The position numbers and the translations under genes are program-made. This document shows positions 10,134 to 18,912 of a DNA stretch of 64,000 bases, piece after piece (the stretch's first letter is position 1; every line of letters begins with the position of its first letter). The notes under the pieces were generated by a model. That model was given only the letters and a program-made list of their open reading frames with translations, did no database searches and was not told where the DNA came from. This DNA is from Paraburkholderia phenazinium. GTDB taxonomy: Bacteria; Pseudomonadota; Gammaproteobacteria; Burkholderiales; Burkholderiaceae. Where the stretch lies: the NCBI RefSeq assembly GCF_900141745.1, contig NZ_FSRM01000001.1:4418939-4482938 (forward strand), given 5' to 3'.

Positions 10134-10556
10134 ATGACACACACAACGGCACAGCCGAAAAACCCGCGCTTTCATTCCGATACCATGAGCAACTTTCTGT
10201 TCGATCTGACCGCGAACCTCGTGATCCTCGCAACGCTGCTGGTCGCGTGTCACCTATGCAATCTCGCCCGGCCGGATCTCGCCTTGAACGGCGGCTATGT
10301 TTACCTCGTGCTGGCGTCGACCGCCCTGGTGTTCGATGCGGCTTTGACCTTTCTGGTATTCGCAGACGCACGGAGTCGTTACGGCCAATTCAGCACGCCC
10401 AGCGCATTCGTCGAGCGTGCGAGCGCTTATGCACTTGCCTGTGCGCTAGCGCTTTACTGCGCCAGCCGCACGCGAGTCCGCAGGGCGAAGGCCAAGACCG
10501 ACGACGTACTGGTCATCCGGACTTCGGCCTACACCGAGTCCCACCTGCCGATGTAG
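10134..10556 (+). CDS. Small integral membrane protein of unknown function
   Basis: I do not recognise a family. The protein is about 140 residues with three hydrophobic segments (around FDLTANLVILATLLVACHLC, VYLVLASTALVFDAALTFLV and ASAYALACALALYCA), ending in a basic and then polar cytoplasmic-looking tail. Possible starts are 10110, ATG 10134 and ATG 10185. The last would begin MSNFLFDLTANL and fits a membrane protein well. Codon use is GC-rich at third positions, as in its neighbours. It lies alone between tRNA-Lys and a minus-strand gene, in the least conserved part of the window. Confidence 0.6.
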   Translation: MTHTTAQPKNPRFHSDTMSNFLFDLTANLVILATLLVACHLCNLARPDLALNGGYVYLVLASTALVFDAALTFLVFADARSRYGQFSTPSAFVERASAYALACALALYCASRTRVRRAKAKTDDVLVIRTSAYTESHLPM

Positions 10557-10596
10557 TAACGCATCGGTCGCACCGGCATCGGACCACCCGCGTTCC

Positions 10597-11217
10597 TCAG
10601 GCCTTGATCACACCGGACCAGCCCGGCAGATAACGCGCCTCAGGCTTATGGGCTAGCGCCTTCGCAAGATCGAGCGCCTTCGCGAAGTTCTTCGCGATCT
10701 TGCTCGCCGGGACCCGCGGCCGCAGAAAGTCGGCCCACAGGAATTCGCTGAACGGCGTCGCATCTTTCGCATAGCCGCCGGCATTACGTAGCTCGCCAGC
10801 GAGGCTGCGATAGGGGTCGTCCGTCATTTCGGTGATCTCCTTCGGCAGGTGTTCGTATTCGTAACGCGAGCCGTCGGCGCCGAACGGATGGACCCACTGG
10901 TTGTGTTCCATCATGCGCCAGAAGATCTCAAAGTCGAGCCAGGAAAGATCTTTCAGCACCATCACCTTCACTTGCTTGACACCCTCTTCGAGCAGCGCCC
11001 GTCCGAGGTGATGATGGTCGACGATGTAGTAAAGCTTCTCCGGCCCCAGCACAGCAGGAAACGAGTGCGAGTCGATTGCTGCGCTGCGCTCCTTCTTGTT
11101 CAACGTCTTCCAGTGATCGCGCTTCAAGGTGACCTCGCGATAGCCCACCGTCATCTGGGTAGGCCGCAGCGCCGCGAGGTTTGCCGGGATCAAATGAACG
11201 TCTCTGTTTGGAACCAT
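10597..11217 (-). CDS. ParB-like family protein (stand-alone ParBc_2 domain)
   Basis: A 206-residue protein resembling the putative ParB-like nuclease family. The N-terminal half has a ParB-type layout (LRPTQMTVGYREVTLKRDHW, then YYIVDHHHLGRALLEEGVKQ), where the HHH stretch occupies the position of the ParB catalytic/CTP-binding box. The C-terminal half is helical and basic. There is no partner ParA nearby and no helix-turn-helix, so a role in chromosome partition is unlikely. A nucleotide-dependent or nuclease function is possible but unproven. Three 11-bp direct repeats lie 31-65 bp upstream of the start and may be an operator. Confidence 0.75.
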   Translation of the reverse strand: MVPNRDVHLIPANLAALRPTQMTVGYREVTLKRDHWKTLNKKERSAAIDSHSFPAVLGPEKLYYIVDHHHLGRALLEEGVKQVKVMVLKDLSWLDFEIFWRMMEHNQWVHPFGADGSRYEYEHLPKEITEMTDDPYRSLAGELRNAGGYAKDATPFSEFLWADFLRPRVPASKIAKNFAKALDLAKALAHKPEARYLPGWSGVIKA

Positions 11218-11247
11218 GGTCTACCTCATCAAATCGTTAAATCAATT

Positions 11248-11282
11248 TCAAGGGAAACTTTCGCGGGAAACTCGCGGGAAAC
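11248..11282 (-). repeat. Three 11-bp direct repeats upstream of the ParB-like gene
   Basis: Read on the minus strand: GTTTCCCGCGA, GTTTCCCGCGA, then AA, then GTTTCCCTTGA. The first two copies are identical and abutting. The third differs at two positions. Their 11-bp period puts them on one face of the helix, typical of a repeated protein-binding site. They sit where the promoter of the ParB-like gene is expected. Confidence 0.8.
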
Positions 11283-11489
11283 AATAGCGCGGATCACGCG
11301 CGCCGTTAATACCCGCGAACCATTTCGCATACGGGCAGGAATGGTCCTTGCGCACGCGCGAGCCGTCGGCTATAACTTGCGAAGACCGAGAGTGAAAGGA
11401 TCTCGCTCCTCATCTGGCATTGCATCTACTGTGTTGAATCGAAGTATTTTCGTCATCAGTCACGCGCAACCGACCCGAGCGAGGCCATC

Positions 11490-12302
11490 TTGAATCTCGA
11501 CACCGTACGCATCTTCCTCATGACCCGAGGCATCGACCTCGGCACCAAGGTCCTCGGCGCGATTGTGCTGTGGATTATTGGCCGCTGGGTGATCGGCGTG
11601 ATCACCGGCCTGCTACGCAAGCTGCTGTCGCGCAATGGACGCGTCGACCCCACCCTCGCGCACTATCTCGGTTCGATCCTCGGCGCCTTGCTGAACCTGC
11701 TGCTGATCCTCGCGATCCTGCAGGTGTTCGGAGTCCAGACCACCTCGTTCGCAGCGCTGCTCGCCGGCCTCGGTCTCGCCATCGGCACGGCGTGGGGCGG
11801 CCTGCTCGCCCATTTCGCGGCCGGCATCTTCATGCAGGTGCTGCGCCCCTTCAAGGTCGGCGATTTCGTCATGGCCGGCGGCGTTACGGGCACTGTTCAG
11901 GAGCTAGGCCTCTTCGGCACCACCATCATCACGCCGGACAACGTCACCACGATCGTCGGCAACAACAAGATCTTCTCCGACACGATCTCTAATTACAGCG
12001 TCTTGCCGGTGCGTCGGGTCGAGCTGACGGCGAAGATCGCTAACGGCGTCGATCCGATCGACGCGGCTAATCGACTGCGGGCGGCGATCGTCAAGATTCC
12101 TAACGTCGCGGACAGTCCGGCGCCGGATATCGAAGTGCTCTCCTTCACACCGGAAGGTCCGCTGCTATGCGTGCGTCCGTACACGCATACCGACCACTAC
12201 TGGCAGGTCTACTTCGACACTAACCGGGCCATCATCGAGACCTTCCGCGAAGCGGGCTTCCCGACGCCGGAAACGCCACTCGTGCGTCGCGCCGCGAACT
12301 AA
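11490..12302 (+). CDS. MscS-family small-conductance mechanosensitive channel
   Basis: A 270-residue MscS-type protein with three N-terminal transmembrane helices. The pore helix TM3 contains LLAGLGLAIGTAWGGLLAHFAAG. The beta domain follows with PFKVGDFVMAGGVTGTVQELGLFGTTI, and then the C-terminal alpha/beta domain ends in TDHYWQVYFDTNRAIIETFREAGF. It opens under membrane tension and protects against hypo-osmotic shock. The start is TTG at 11490, giving MNLDTVRIF, preceded by GCGAGGCC. No upstream ATG in frame gives a sensible N-terminus. Length matches E. coli MscS (about 286 residues). Confidence 0.93.
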   Translation: MNLDTVRIFLMTRGIDLGTKVLGAIVLWIIGRWVIGVITGLLRKLLSRNGRVDPTLAHYLGSILGALLNLLLILAILQVFGVQTTSFAALLAGLGLAIGTAWGGLLAHFAAGIFMQVLRPFKVGDFVMAGGVTGTVQELGLFGTTIITPDNVTTIVGNNKIFSDTISNYSVLPVRRVELTAKIANGVDPIDAANRLRAAIVKIPNVADSPAPDIEVLSFTPEGPLLCVRPYTHTDHYWQVYFDTNRAIIETFREAGFPTPETPLVRRAAN

Positions 12303-12359
12303 GTCCGACGCGAGCGCTACTCCGGAGCGGGCGCTACTTCTGCTGTCGCGAGCTGGAAC

Positions 12360-13031
12360 CTAGCGGCCACCCGCTTTGGGCGCGGGCTTGCGCAGCATCT
12401 TCCACAGTGCACCGAGCAGCACGGGCACAACCGCCGCGCCAATACCGACCAGCACGATCACGTTCAGGTACTGGCGAATGAACGGGATGTTGCCGAAGAA
12501 GTACCCAAGCAGCACCAGCAGCAGCACCCAGAACAACGCACCCACGAAGTTGAACAACTGGAAGCGGCTCACGGTCATCTGCGATGCGCCCGCGACGAAC
12601 GGTGCAAACGTGCGCACCACCGGGATAAAACGTGCAAGCACGATGGTCTTGCCGCCATGCTTTTCGTAGAAGTTGTGGGTCTTTTGCAGCGCTGCCCGAT
12701 CGAGGAAGCGCTCGAGCAGCGGAATATGCGAGTCGAACACTTTGGGTCCGATCGCCCTGCCGATAAGATAGTTAAGCGTATTGCCCCCGACCGCCGCCAC
12801 CAGCAGCAGCAGAATCAGCAGGCCGAGGTTCATTTCGCCGCTCGCGCAGAACGCGCCGCCGATGAACAGCAGCGAGTCGCCCGGCAGAAACGGCAGCACC
12901 ACGAGCCCGGTTTCGCAGAACACGATCAGAAACAGCACCGCATACACCCAGGCACCGTACTGTTGAATGAAAACCCCCAGAAACTTGTCGATATGCAAGA
13001 CAAGATTCACGAACTGCAGCAGCGTGTCCAA
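12360..13031 (-). CDS. DedA-family inner-membrane protein
   Basis: A 223-residue multi-spanning membrane protein of the DedA/VTT family. Landmarks are FCETGLVVLPFLPGDSLLF, GGNTLNYLIGRAIGP, and the conserved FIPVVRTFAPFVAGASQM. DedA proteins are linked to undecaprenyl-phosphate and phospholipid flipping and to membrane-potential homeostasis. The start is TTG at 13031 with AAGGGA about 5 nt upstream, giving MDTLLQFVNLVLHIDKFLG. This start is preferred because no ATG occurs before the first membrane segment. It is convergent with the MscS gene. Confidence 0.93.
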   Translation of the reverse strand: MDTLLQFVNLVLHIDKFLGVFIQQYGAWVYAVLFLIVFCETGLVVLPFLPGDSLLFIGGAFCASGEMNLGLLILLLLVAAVGGNTLNYLIGRAIGPKVFDSHIPLLERFLDRAALQKTHNFYEKHGGKTIVLARFIPVVRTFAPFVAGASQMTVSRFQLFNFVGALFWVLLLVLLGYFFGNIPFIRQYLNVIVLVGIGAAVVPVLLGALWKMLRKPAPKAGGR

Positions 13032-13276
13032 AAGCGTCCCTTATTGAGCGAGTGGTGCGAGCGGCCGAATGGGCAGGCCGTCGTGCCATGAGATGAAATG
13101 GGCAACGATCCGAGGCCCGAAGGCGCCGAAAATTGACCGCGCCATGATACCGAAAGTGCCCGGCTACGATAAAAAAACTGCGGACGGAGACGCACACCGG
13201 ACGCCGGCAAGCAGGCGGGAGATGAGTCCGCGCTCAGCGGACGTAGCGGGTTACCTGCCGCTTCCCGGCAAGTCGC

Positions 13277-13282
13277 TATAAT
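13277..13282 (+). promoter_or_regulatory. -10 element abutting the mutL start codon
   Basis: A perfect TATAAT ends 6 bp before the mutL ATG at 13289, so transcription would start at or within 1-2 nt of the start codon. I see no good -35 hexamer at 16-18 bp and no ribosome-binding site, which is consistent with leaderless mRNA. Confidence 0.5.
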
Positions 13283-13288
13283 TTCGCC

Positions 13289-15364
13289 ATGTCCGAATTC
13301 TCCGAAACGCCTGTCGATCCCGCCGCCCAGGCTGTGGCGCCCGTCCTACGTCCGTTGCGGGCCATCCAACCTCTGCCGGACCTGCTGATCAGCCAGATCG
13401 CCGCCGGCGAGGTGGTCGAACGGCCGGCGTCGGTCGTTAAGGAGTTGCTGGAGAACGCCGTCGACGCTGGTGCACAGACGCTGCGCATCCTGCTCGACGA
13501 AGGCGGCGTCAAGCGCATCTCGATCACCGACGACGGCTGCGGCATCCCGGAAGGCGAACTCACGCTCGCCCTGATGCGCCACGCCACCAGCAAGATCCGC
13601 ACGCTCGCCGAACTCGAAGCCGTCGGTACGCTCGGGTTTCGTGGCGAAGCGCTGGCGTCGATTGCGTCGGTGTCGGAGCTGTTCATCACCAGCCGCACGG
13701 CCGAAGCGCGGCACGCGATGCGCATCGAAGCGCAAACCGGCGTGCTGAGCCCAGCGGCCGGTACGCAGGGTACGACGATCGAAGTACGCGAGCTGTACTT
13801 CAATACGCCCGCGCGCCGAAAATTCCTGAAGAGCGAGCAGACCGAACTCGGCCACTGCCTCGAAATGATCCGCCGCACCGCACTGGCGCGGCCAGACGTA
13901 GCGATTTCGGTGCTGCACAACGGCCGCGCGGTCGAACACTGGAACGCCAGCGATCCGGCCACTCGCGTCAGCAAGATCATGGGCGAGACCTTCGCCACGG
14001 CTCATCTGCCGCTCGACGAATCGGCCGGACCGCTGGCGGTCTATGGCTGCGCCGGCCTGCCCACCGCCAGCCGCGGCCGGGCCGATCAGCAATACTTCTT
14101 CGTCAACGGTCGCTTCGTACGCGACAAGCTGCTGACGCACGCCGTACGCGCCGCTTACGAAGACGTGCTGCACGGCGATCGCTACCCGTCGTATGTGCTG
14201 TTTCTCGACCTGCCCCCTGAGGGCGTCGATGTGAACGTGCACCCGTCGAAAATCGAAGTTCGTTTCCGCGATTCGCGCTCGATCCACCAGTTCGTCTTCC
14301 ACGCCGTGCAGCGGGCGCTGGCACGGCATGCAGGAGCGTCGCCGGAGACCACCGCGGGTGGTCATGCTGCGCATCTTGAGCCGGTGTTGGGTGGTTCGGG
14401 GCCGTTTGGAGCCGCAGCAGGCGGTGGTGGCTTAGGTGCGGGCGCCGGCGGGAGCGCCGGTGGCGGCCTTGGCGCTAGCAGCGCAGGGTACGGAGCGAAT
14501 GGCTTGGGCGGTAGCGCCGGCGGGAGCAGCAACATCGGCGGTAATGGTTTTGGAGCCCAGGCGGGCAACACGTGGCTGCGTCAGGCACGCATGACTCAAG
14601 GCACGCTGCCGGTCGCTCAACCGCTTGCGCTCTACGACGCATTATTCGGCGGCCGCAAGGACAACGGCGTCGGGACAGCGCAGGGCACGACCACGCTGGA
14701 AGCACGCGATTCCGGTGCGGATACGCCATCGTTCTTCGCCCCGCCGTCAGCCGGCAACGCGGCATTTCACAGCGCGGATGAACAACCACTTGGTTTCGCT
14801 CTTGGCCAGATCCATGGCATCTATGTGCTGGCGCAGAACGCCCAGGGGCTGGTGATCGTCGACATGCACGCGGCGCACGAACGGATCCTGTACGAGCAGT
14901 TCAAGAATGCGCTGGCCGACCGGGCGATTGCGGTGCAGCCGTTGCTGATTCCGTTGTCGATGCAGGCCGACCCGGTCGAAATCGGCACGGTGGAGGAAGA
15001 GCGCGAGACGCTCGATGCACTCGGCTTCGATCTGGCGGTGCTGTCGCCGACGACACTCGCGATCCGCGCGGTCCCGGCGCTGCTCAAGGACGCCGACCTC
15101 CAGGCGCTGGCCCGGGCGGTGCTGACCGATCTGCACGCATACGGCGGCTCGCGGGTCCTGACCGAGCGTCAGCACGAACTGCTTGGTACCTTGGCCTGCC
15201 ACCACGCGGTGCGCGCGAACCGGCGTCTGACGCTGGATGAAATGAACGCGCTGCTGCGCCAGATGGAAGCAACCGAGCGCGCGGACCAGTGCAACCACGG
15301 GCGCCCGACGTGGTATCAGCTGACGCTATCGGACCTCGATCGACTGTTCATGCGCGGGCAATGA
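13289..15364 (+). CDS. mutL: DNA mismatch repair protein MutL (endonuclease type)
   Basis: A 691-residue MutL. The N-terminal GHKL ATPase motifs are all visible: [24 protein letters not shown] and [10 protein letters not shown]. The C-terminal dimerisation domain carries [12 protein letters not shown], matching the DxHA(x)2E(x)4E nickase motif, along with ACHHAVRA and CNHGRPT. So this MutL should nick DNA, unlike E. coli MutL, which fits a lineage without MutH. The interdomain linker (about residues 355-430) is unusually Gly/Ala/Ser-rich. MutL couples MutS recognition to downstream repair. miaA follows 55 bp later on the same strand. Confidence 0.97.
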   Translation: MSEFSETPVDPAAQAVAPVLRPLRAIQPLPDLLISQIAAGEVVERPASVVKELLENAVDAGAQTLRILLDEGGVKRISITDDGCGIPEGELTLALMRHATSKIRTLAELEAVGTLGFRGEALASIASVSELFITSRTAEARHAMRIEAQTGVLSPAAGTQGTTIEVRELYFNTPARRKFLKSEQTELGHCLEMIRRTALARPDVAISVLHNGRAVEHWNASDPATRVSKIMGETFATAHLPLDESAGPLAVYGCAGLPTASRGRADQQYFFVNGRFVRDKLLTHAVRAAYEDVLHGDRYPSYVLFLDLPPEGVDVNVHPSKIEVRFRDSRSIHQFVFHAVQRALARHAGASPETTAGGHAAHLEPVLGGSGPFGAAAGGGGLGAGAGGSAGGGLGASSAGYGANGLGGSAGGSSNIGGNGFGAQAGNTWLRQARMTQGTLPVAQPLALYDALFGGRKDNGVGTAQGTTTLEARDSGADTPSFFAPPSAGNAAFHSADEQPLGFALGQIHGIYVLAQNAQGLVIVDMHAAHERILYEQFKNALADRAIAVQPLLIPLSMQADPVEIGTVEEERETLDALGFDLAVLSPTTLAIRAVPALLKDADLQALARAVLTDLHAYGGSRVLTERQHELLGTLACHHAVRANRRLTLDEMNALLRQMEATERADQCNHGRPTWYQLTLSDLDRLFMRGQ

Positions 15365-15419
15365 CTCTGCGCGCCGCCACGTTATTACCGCAGCCGCAGG
15401 CGCTGCGGGTCCGCCATTC

Positions 15420-16373
15420 ATGACGCAACGCCCTGTCACTCCGATTGTCTGCCTGCTGGGCCCGACGGCCTCCGGCAAGACCGCCGCTGCGCTGGCACTG
15501 GCCGCGCGACATCCGGTGGAAATCATCAGCGTGGATTCAGCGCTGGTGTACCGCGAGATGGACATCGGCACGGCGAAGCCAACGGCGGAAGAACGCGAGC
15601 GCGTACCGCACCATCTGATTGACATCGTCGATCCCGCCGATGCCTACTCCGCCGCCCAATTCCGCACGGATACGTTGCGACTGGTGGGTGAGATTACGAC
15701 GCGTGGGCGGGTACCGTTGCTGGTGGGCGGCACGATGCTGTACTACAAGGCGTTGACACAGGGTTTGAACGACCTGCCGGGGGCTGATGCCGAAGTGCGG
15801 GCCGCGCTCGATGCGCAGGCGTTGCGTGATGGCTGGCCGGCTTTGCATGCGCGGCTGGCGGAGGTCGATCCGGTCACAGCTGCTCGGCTAGCACCGAATG
15901 ATTCGCAGCGGATCCAGCGGGCGCTGGAGGTGTTCACGTTGACGGGGCGGCCGATGTCCGAGTTGTTGGCTGCGCCTTCTCAGGTTGACGATTTGGCGTT
16001 GCCGTGGCGTTTTGTACCGGTGGCGCTGGAGCCTTCAGATCGCAGTGTTTTACATGCACGCATTGCTGAGCGGTTTGATGCCATGCTGGCTGCCGGGTTT
16101 ATTGATGAAGTGGAGCGGCTGCGGGCGCGGGGGGATTTGCATCCGGGGTTGGCGTCGATGCGGTGTGTGGGGTATCGGCAGGCGTGGGAGTATCTCGATG
16201 GTGTTGGGGATTTTGCTTCCATGCGGGATAAGGGGGTTTTTGCTACCCGGCAGTTGTGTAAGCGGCAGCTTACCTGGCTGCGGGGGATGAGCGAACGGGT
16301 CGTTGTGGATTGCTGTGCGGGGGATTCGGTTGAGCAGGTTTTGGGGGTTGTTGAGGGGGTGATTGGGCGGTGA
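15420..16373 (+). CDS. miaA: tRNA dimethylallyltransferase MiaA
   Basis: A 317-residue enzyme that adds dimethylallyl from DMAPP to N6 of A37 in tRNAs reading UNN codons. The P-loop [12 protein letters not shown] is near residue 14. [28 protein letters not shown] and [15 protein letters not shown] are family signatures. The last 400 bp or so use more G- and T-ending codons (runs such as TTTTGGGGGTTGTTGAGG) than the first half or the neighbouring genes, although the reading frame and conserved motifs stay intact. It is convergent with purM. Confidence 0.96.
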   Translation: MTQRPVTPIVCLLGPTASGKTAAALALAARHPVEIISVDSALVYREMDIGTAKPTAEERERVPHHLIDIVDPADAYSAAQFRTDTLRLVGEITTRGRVPLLVGGTMLYYKALTQGLNDLPGADAEVRAALDAQALRDGWPALHARLAEVDPVTAARLAPNDSQRIQRALEVFTLTGRPMSELLAAPSQVDDLALPWRFVPVALEPSDRSVLHARIAERFDAMLAAGFIDEVERLRARGDLHPGLASMRCVGYRQAWEYLDGVGDFASMRDKGVFATRQLCKRQLTWLRGMSERVVVDCCAGDSVEQVLGVVEGVIGR

Positions 16374-16396
16374 TTTTTTTGCCCCTAAGGCGGAGG

Positions 16397-16566
16397 GTTT
16401 GCCTGCGGCGCCTTGGTTTTTTTCTTTTGGGGCTGGCCTCTCCTTGCATTCTTATCGGTTTGCTTGTGTTGCCCCTGTGCGGGGCGACGCTAATAGACCA
16501 TCAGGAATGCAAGGAAAAGCCCAAGCAGCGAGAGCAACCACCAAAGCGCCGCGCAGGCCAAAAAAA
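16397..16566. repeat. Long imperfect palindrome between miaA and purM
   Basis: The whole intergenic region can fold back on itself. The centre is GCCCC-TGTGC-GGGGC (16471-16485). Outward lie TCCTTGCATTC (16441-16451) and its exact complement GAATGCAAGGA (16505-16515). Further out, GCCTGCGGCGCCTTGG (starting about 16401) faces CCAAAGCGCCGCGCAGGC, near 16539-16557. T-runs and A-runs flank both arms, so it could serve as a bidirectional terminator for the convergent miaA and purM. The layout also resembles a degenerate intergenic repeat of the REP/MITE kind. Confidence 0.65.
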
Positions 16567-17622
16567 TCAAACAACCACAGTCTGCGCCTCACCCTCGGCA
16601 CTATTACGCACAGAGCCAATCTTCCAAACCTGCTCACCGGCGGCAGCCAAAAGACCAATAGCCTTATCTGCATCCTGAGCAGCAACCACAACAACCATCC
16701 CGATCCCGCAGTTGAACACGCGGTGCATTTCCGCGTCAGCCACACCACCATGCTTCTGCAACCACGAGAACAGCGGCGGCAACGGCCAGGCCCGATGATC
16801 GAGCTCAGCAGTCAACCCATCCCGCAAAACTCGCGGAATATTTTCGACGAGCCCACCGCCGGTGATATGCGCCATTCCCTTCACGGCAACCTGCTCCATC
16901 AGCGAAAGCAGCGGCTTCACATAGATATGCGTAGGCGCCATCAACGCATCGGCCAGGGAACGGCCGTCAAAGTCCGCCGACAGATCCGGCTGCGCCCGCT
17001 CAATGATCTTGCGCACCAGCGAGAATCCATTCGAATGAATTCCGCTCGAAGCCAGACCCAGCACCACGTCGCCCGGGGTAATCGTGCTGCCGTCGATAAT
17101 CTTGCTTTTCTCGACCGCGCCAACCGCAAACCCGGCCAGATCGTATTCGCCATCCGGATACATGCCCGGCATTTCCGCGGTTTCACCGCCGATCAACGCG
17201 CAGCCAGCCAGTTCGCAACCTTGTGCGATGCCCTTCACGACCGTCGATGCCGTGCCGACGTCCAGCTTGCCGCAGGCGAAGTAGTCGAGGAAGAACAGCG
17301 GCTCGGCGCCCTGCACCAGAATATCGTTGACGCTCATCGCCACCAGATCCTGGCCAACCGTGTCATGCTTGTTCAGGTGAAACGCCAGCTTCAGCTTCGT
17401 GCCGACGCCGTCCGTGCCCGAGACGAGTACCGGTTCGCGGTATTTTTTCGGCACCTCGAAGAGCGCGCCAAACCCGCCGATGCCGCCCAGCACACCGTCA
17501 CGCAACGTCTTTTTGGCAAAGGGCTTGATCGCGTCGACAAGGGCGTCGCCCGCGTCAATGTCCACGCCGGCGTCGCGATACGACAGACCTTGAGCGTCAG
17601 GGGCGGATTTCGGTTGATTCAT
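16567..17622 (-). CDS. purM: Phosphoribosylformylglycinamidine cyclo-ligase (AIR synthetase)
   Basis: A 351-residue purine enzyme closing the imidazole ring (FGAM to AIR with ATP). Visible signatures are [63 protein letters not shown] and [16 protein letters not shown] chose ATG 17622 (MNQPKSAP). A TTG at 17634 would add four residues. It is divergent from the AI-2E transporter gene with overlapping upstream regions, so their promoters lie close together. Confidence 0.97.
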   Translation of the reverse strand: MNQPKSAPDAQGLSYRDAGVDIDAGDALVDAIKPFAKKTLRDGVLGGIGGFGALFEVPKKYREPVLVSGTDGVGTKLKLAFHLNKHDTVGQDLVAMSVNDILVQGAEPLFFLDYFACGKLDVGTASTVVKGIAQGCELAGCALIGGETAEMPGMYPDGEYDLAGFAVGAVEKSKIIDGSTITPGDVVLGLASSGIHSNGFSLVRKIIERAQPDLSADFDGRSLADALMAPTHIYVKPLLSLMEQVAVKGMAHITGGGLVENIPRVLRDGLTAELDHRAWPLPPLFSWLQKHGGVADAEMHRVFNCGIGMVVVVAAQDADKAIGLLAAAGEQVWKIGSVRNSAEGEAQTVVV

Positions 17623-17767
17623 GGGGAGGAGCAAGAAGGTCGGTAAAATGCGATTTTACCCGATGCCGATCCAGAGTTGGCGCTTCAGCGCCTACTCTGG
17701 TCCCATGCAGAGCTGTCAGCCACCTGGTCGGACATATTCACCCCCGTCGTACCTCAGGAAATCCATT

Positions 17768-18844
17768 TTGCAGCAGAACTCCTCGATTCTGACACCGTAT
17801 CAGCGCCGCGCCTTCATCTGGGTCGCTATCGCGCTCGGCCTCGGCATCCTGCTCTGGCTGCTCAGCCCGGTGCTCACGCCGTTCCTGCTCGGCGCCATCC
17901 TCGCCTACATCCTCCAGCCAGGCGTCGCGTGGCTGGTGCGCCGGCGCGTGCCGCGCGCCCTCGCCGCCCTGCTGATGATGCTGGTCTTCACCGTGCTCCT
18001 CACCATCATGATCCTGCTGGTGCTGGTCGTGATCCAGAAGGAAGGTCCGCAACTCAAACTGCAGGTACCCGTGCTGTTCACGCACGTTAGCGCCTGGCTG
18101 CAACCCAAACTGGCCCTGCTCGGCCTCGCCGATTCGCTCGACTTCGCCAGCATCCGCGATCTCGTGATGAATCAGCTCGAAGGCAGCGCGCAAACCGTCG
18201 CCCTCTACGCATGGACCTCGATCCGCACCAGCGGTAACGTCATGATGACCGTGATCGGCAACGTCGTGATGGTGCCGTTGGTCCTGTTCTACCTGTTGTA
18301 CGACTGGAACCGCATGCTCGAGCGCGCCGAGGGCTTCGTGCCGCGCCGCTGGCTCGAAAAGACCGTGCAGCTTGCCCGCGACATGGATCGGATGCTCTCC
18401 CAGTACCTGCGCGGCCAGCTGCTCGTGATGGCCGTGCTGGCCGTCTTCTACGCGATCGCACTAACCATCGCCGGCTTCGAGATCGCGCTGCCGATCGGCA
18501 TTTTCACCGGCGTCGCGGTCTTTATTCCGTATATCGGCTATGCCACCGGCCTCGCTCTGGCGCTTGTCGCCGCGCTGCTGCAGTTCGGCGACTGGTATGG
18601 CTTCGGCGCGGTTGCGGTGATTTACGGCGTCGGGCAGATTCTCGAGAGCTTCTTCCTGACGCCACGCCTCGTCGGCGAACGCATCGGCATGCATCCGCTC
18701 GCCGTGATCTTCGCCTTGCTCGCGTTCGGCCAGCTATTCGGCTTCTTCGGTGTGTTGCTGGCGTTGCCCGTTAGCGCGATCCTGTCGGTGGCCCTGCGCG
18801 AATTGCGGCAAGGCTATCTGTCGAGCACGCTTTACAAGAACTGA
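17768..18844 (+). CDS. AI-2E family (PerM-like) transporter
   Basis: A membrane protein of about 358 residues with eight predicted helices. Segments include VAIALGLGILLWLLSPVL, LLGAILAYILQPGVAWL and the late conserved FIPYIGYATGLALALVAAL. AI-2E/PerM proteins export small molecules or Na+/H+, and specific substrates are seldom known. I favour the TTG at 17768 (MQQNSSILTPYQRRAF), with AGGAAA about 7 nt upstream, over ATG 17705, which would add a membrane-irrelevant tail. Its place between purM and hda is a conserved betaproteobacterial arrangement as far as I recall. Confidence 0.88.
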   Translation: MQQNSSILTPYQRRAFIWVAIALGLGILLWLLSPVLTPFLLGAILAYILQPGVAWLVRRRVPRALAALLMMLVFTVLLTIMILLVLVVIQKEGPQLKLQVPVLFTHVSAWLQPKLALLGLADSLDFASIRDLVMNQLEGSAQTVALYAWTSIRTSGNVMMTVIGNVVMVPLVLFYLLYDWNRMLERAEGFVPRRWLEKTVQLARDMDRMLSQYLRGQLLVMAVLAVFYAIALTIAGFEIALPIGIFTGVAVFIPYIGYATGLALALVAALLQFGDWYGFGAVAVIYGVGQILESFFLTPRLVGERIGMHPLAVIFALLAFGQLFGFFGVLLALPVSAILSVALRELRQGYLSSTLYKN

Positions 18845-18912
18845 CGATCCCTGGCTAACTGACCCAAGCGCTCAACGGCTACCCGCGGTTCTCATTACCG
18901 GTTTCTACTACT

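Noticed and set aside
16363..17646. 427-codon plus-strand frame across the intergenic palindrome and opposite purM
   Set aside because: Crosses a structured intergenic region and is the antisense of a complete purM.
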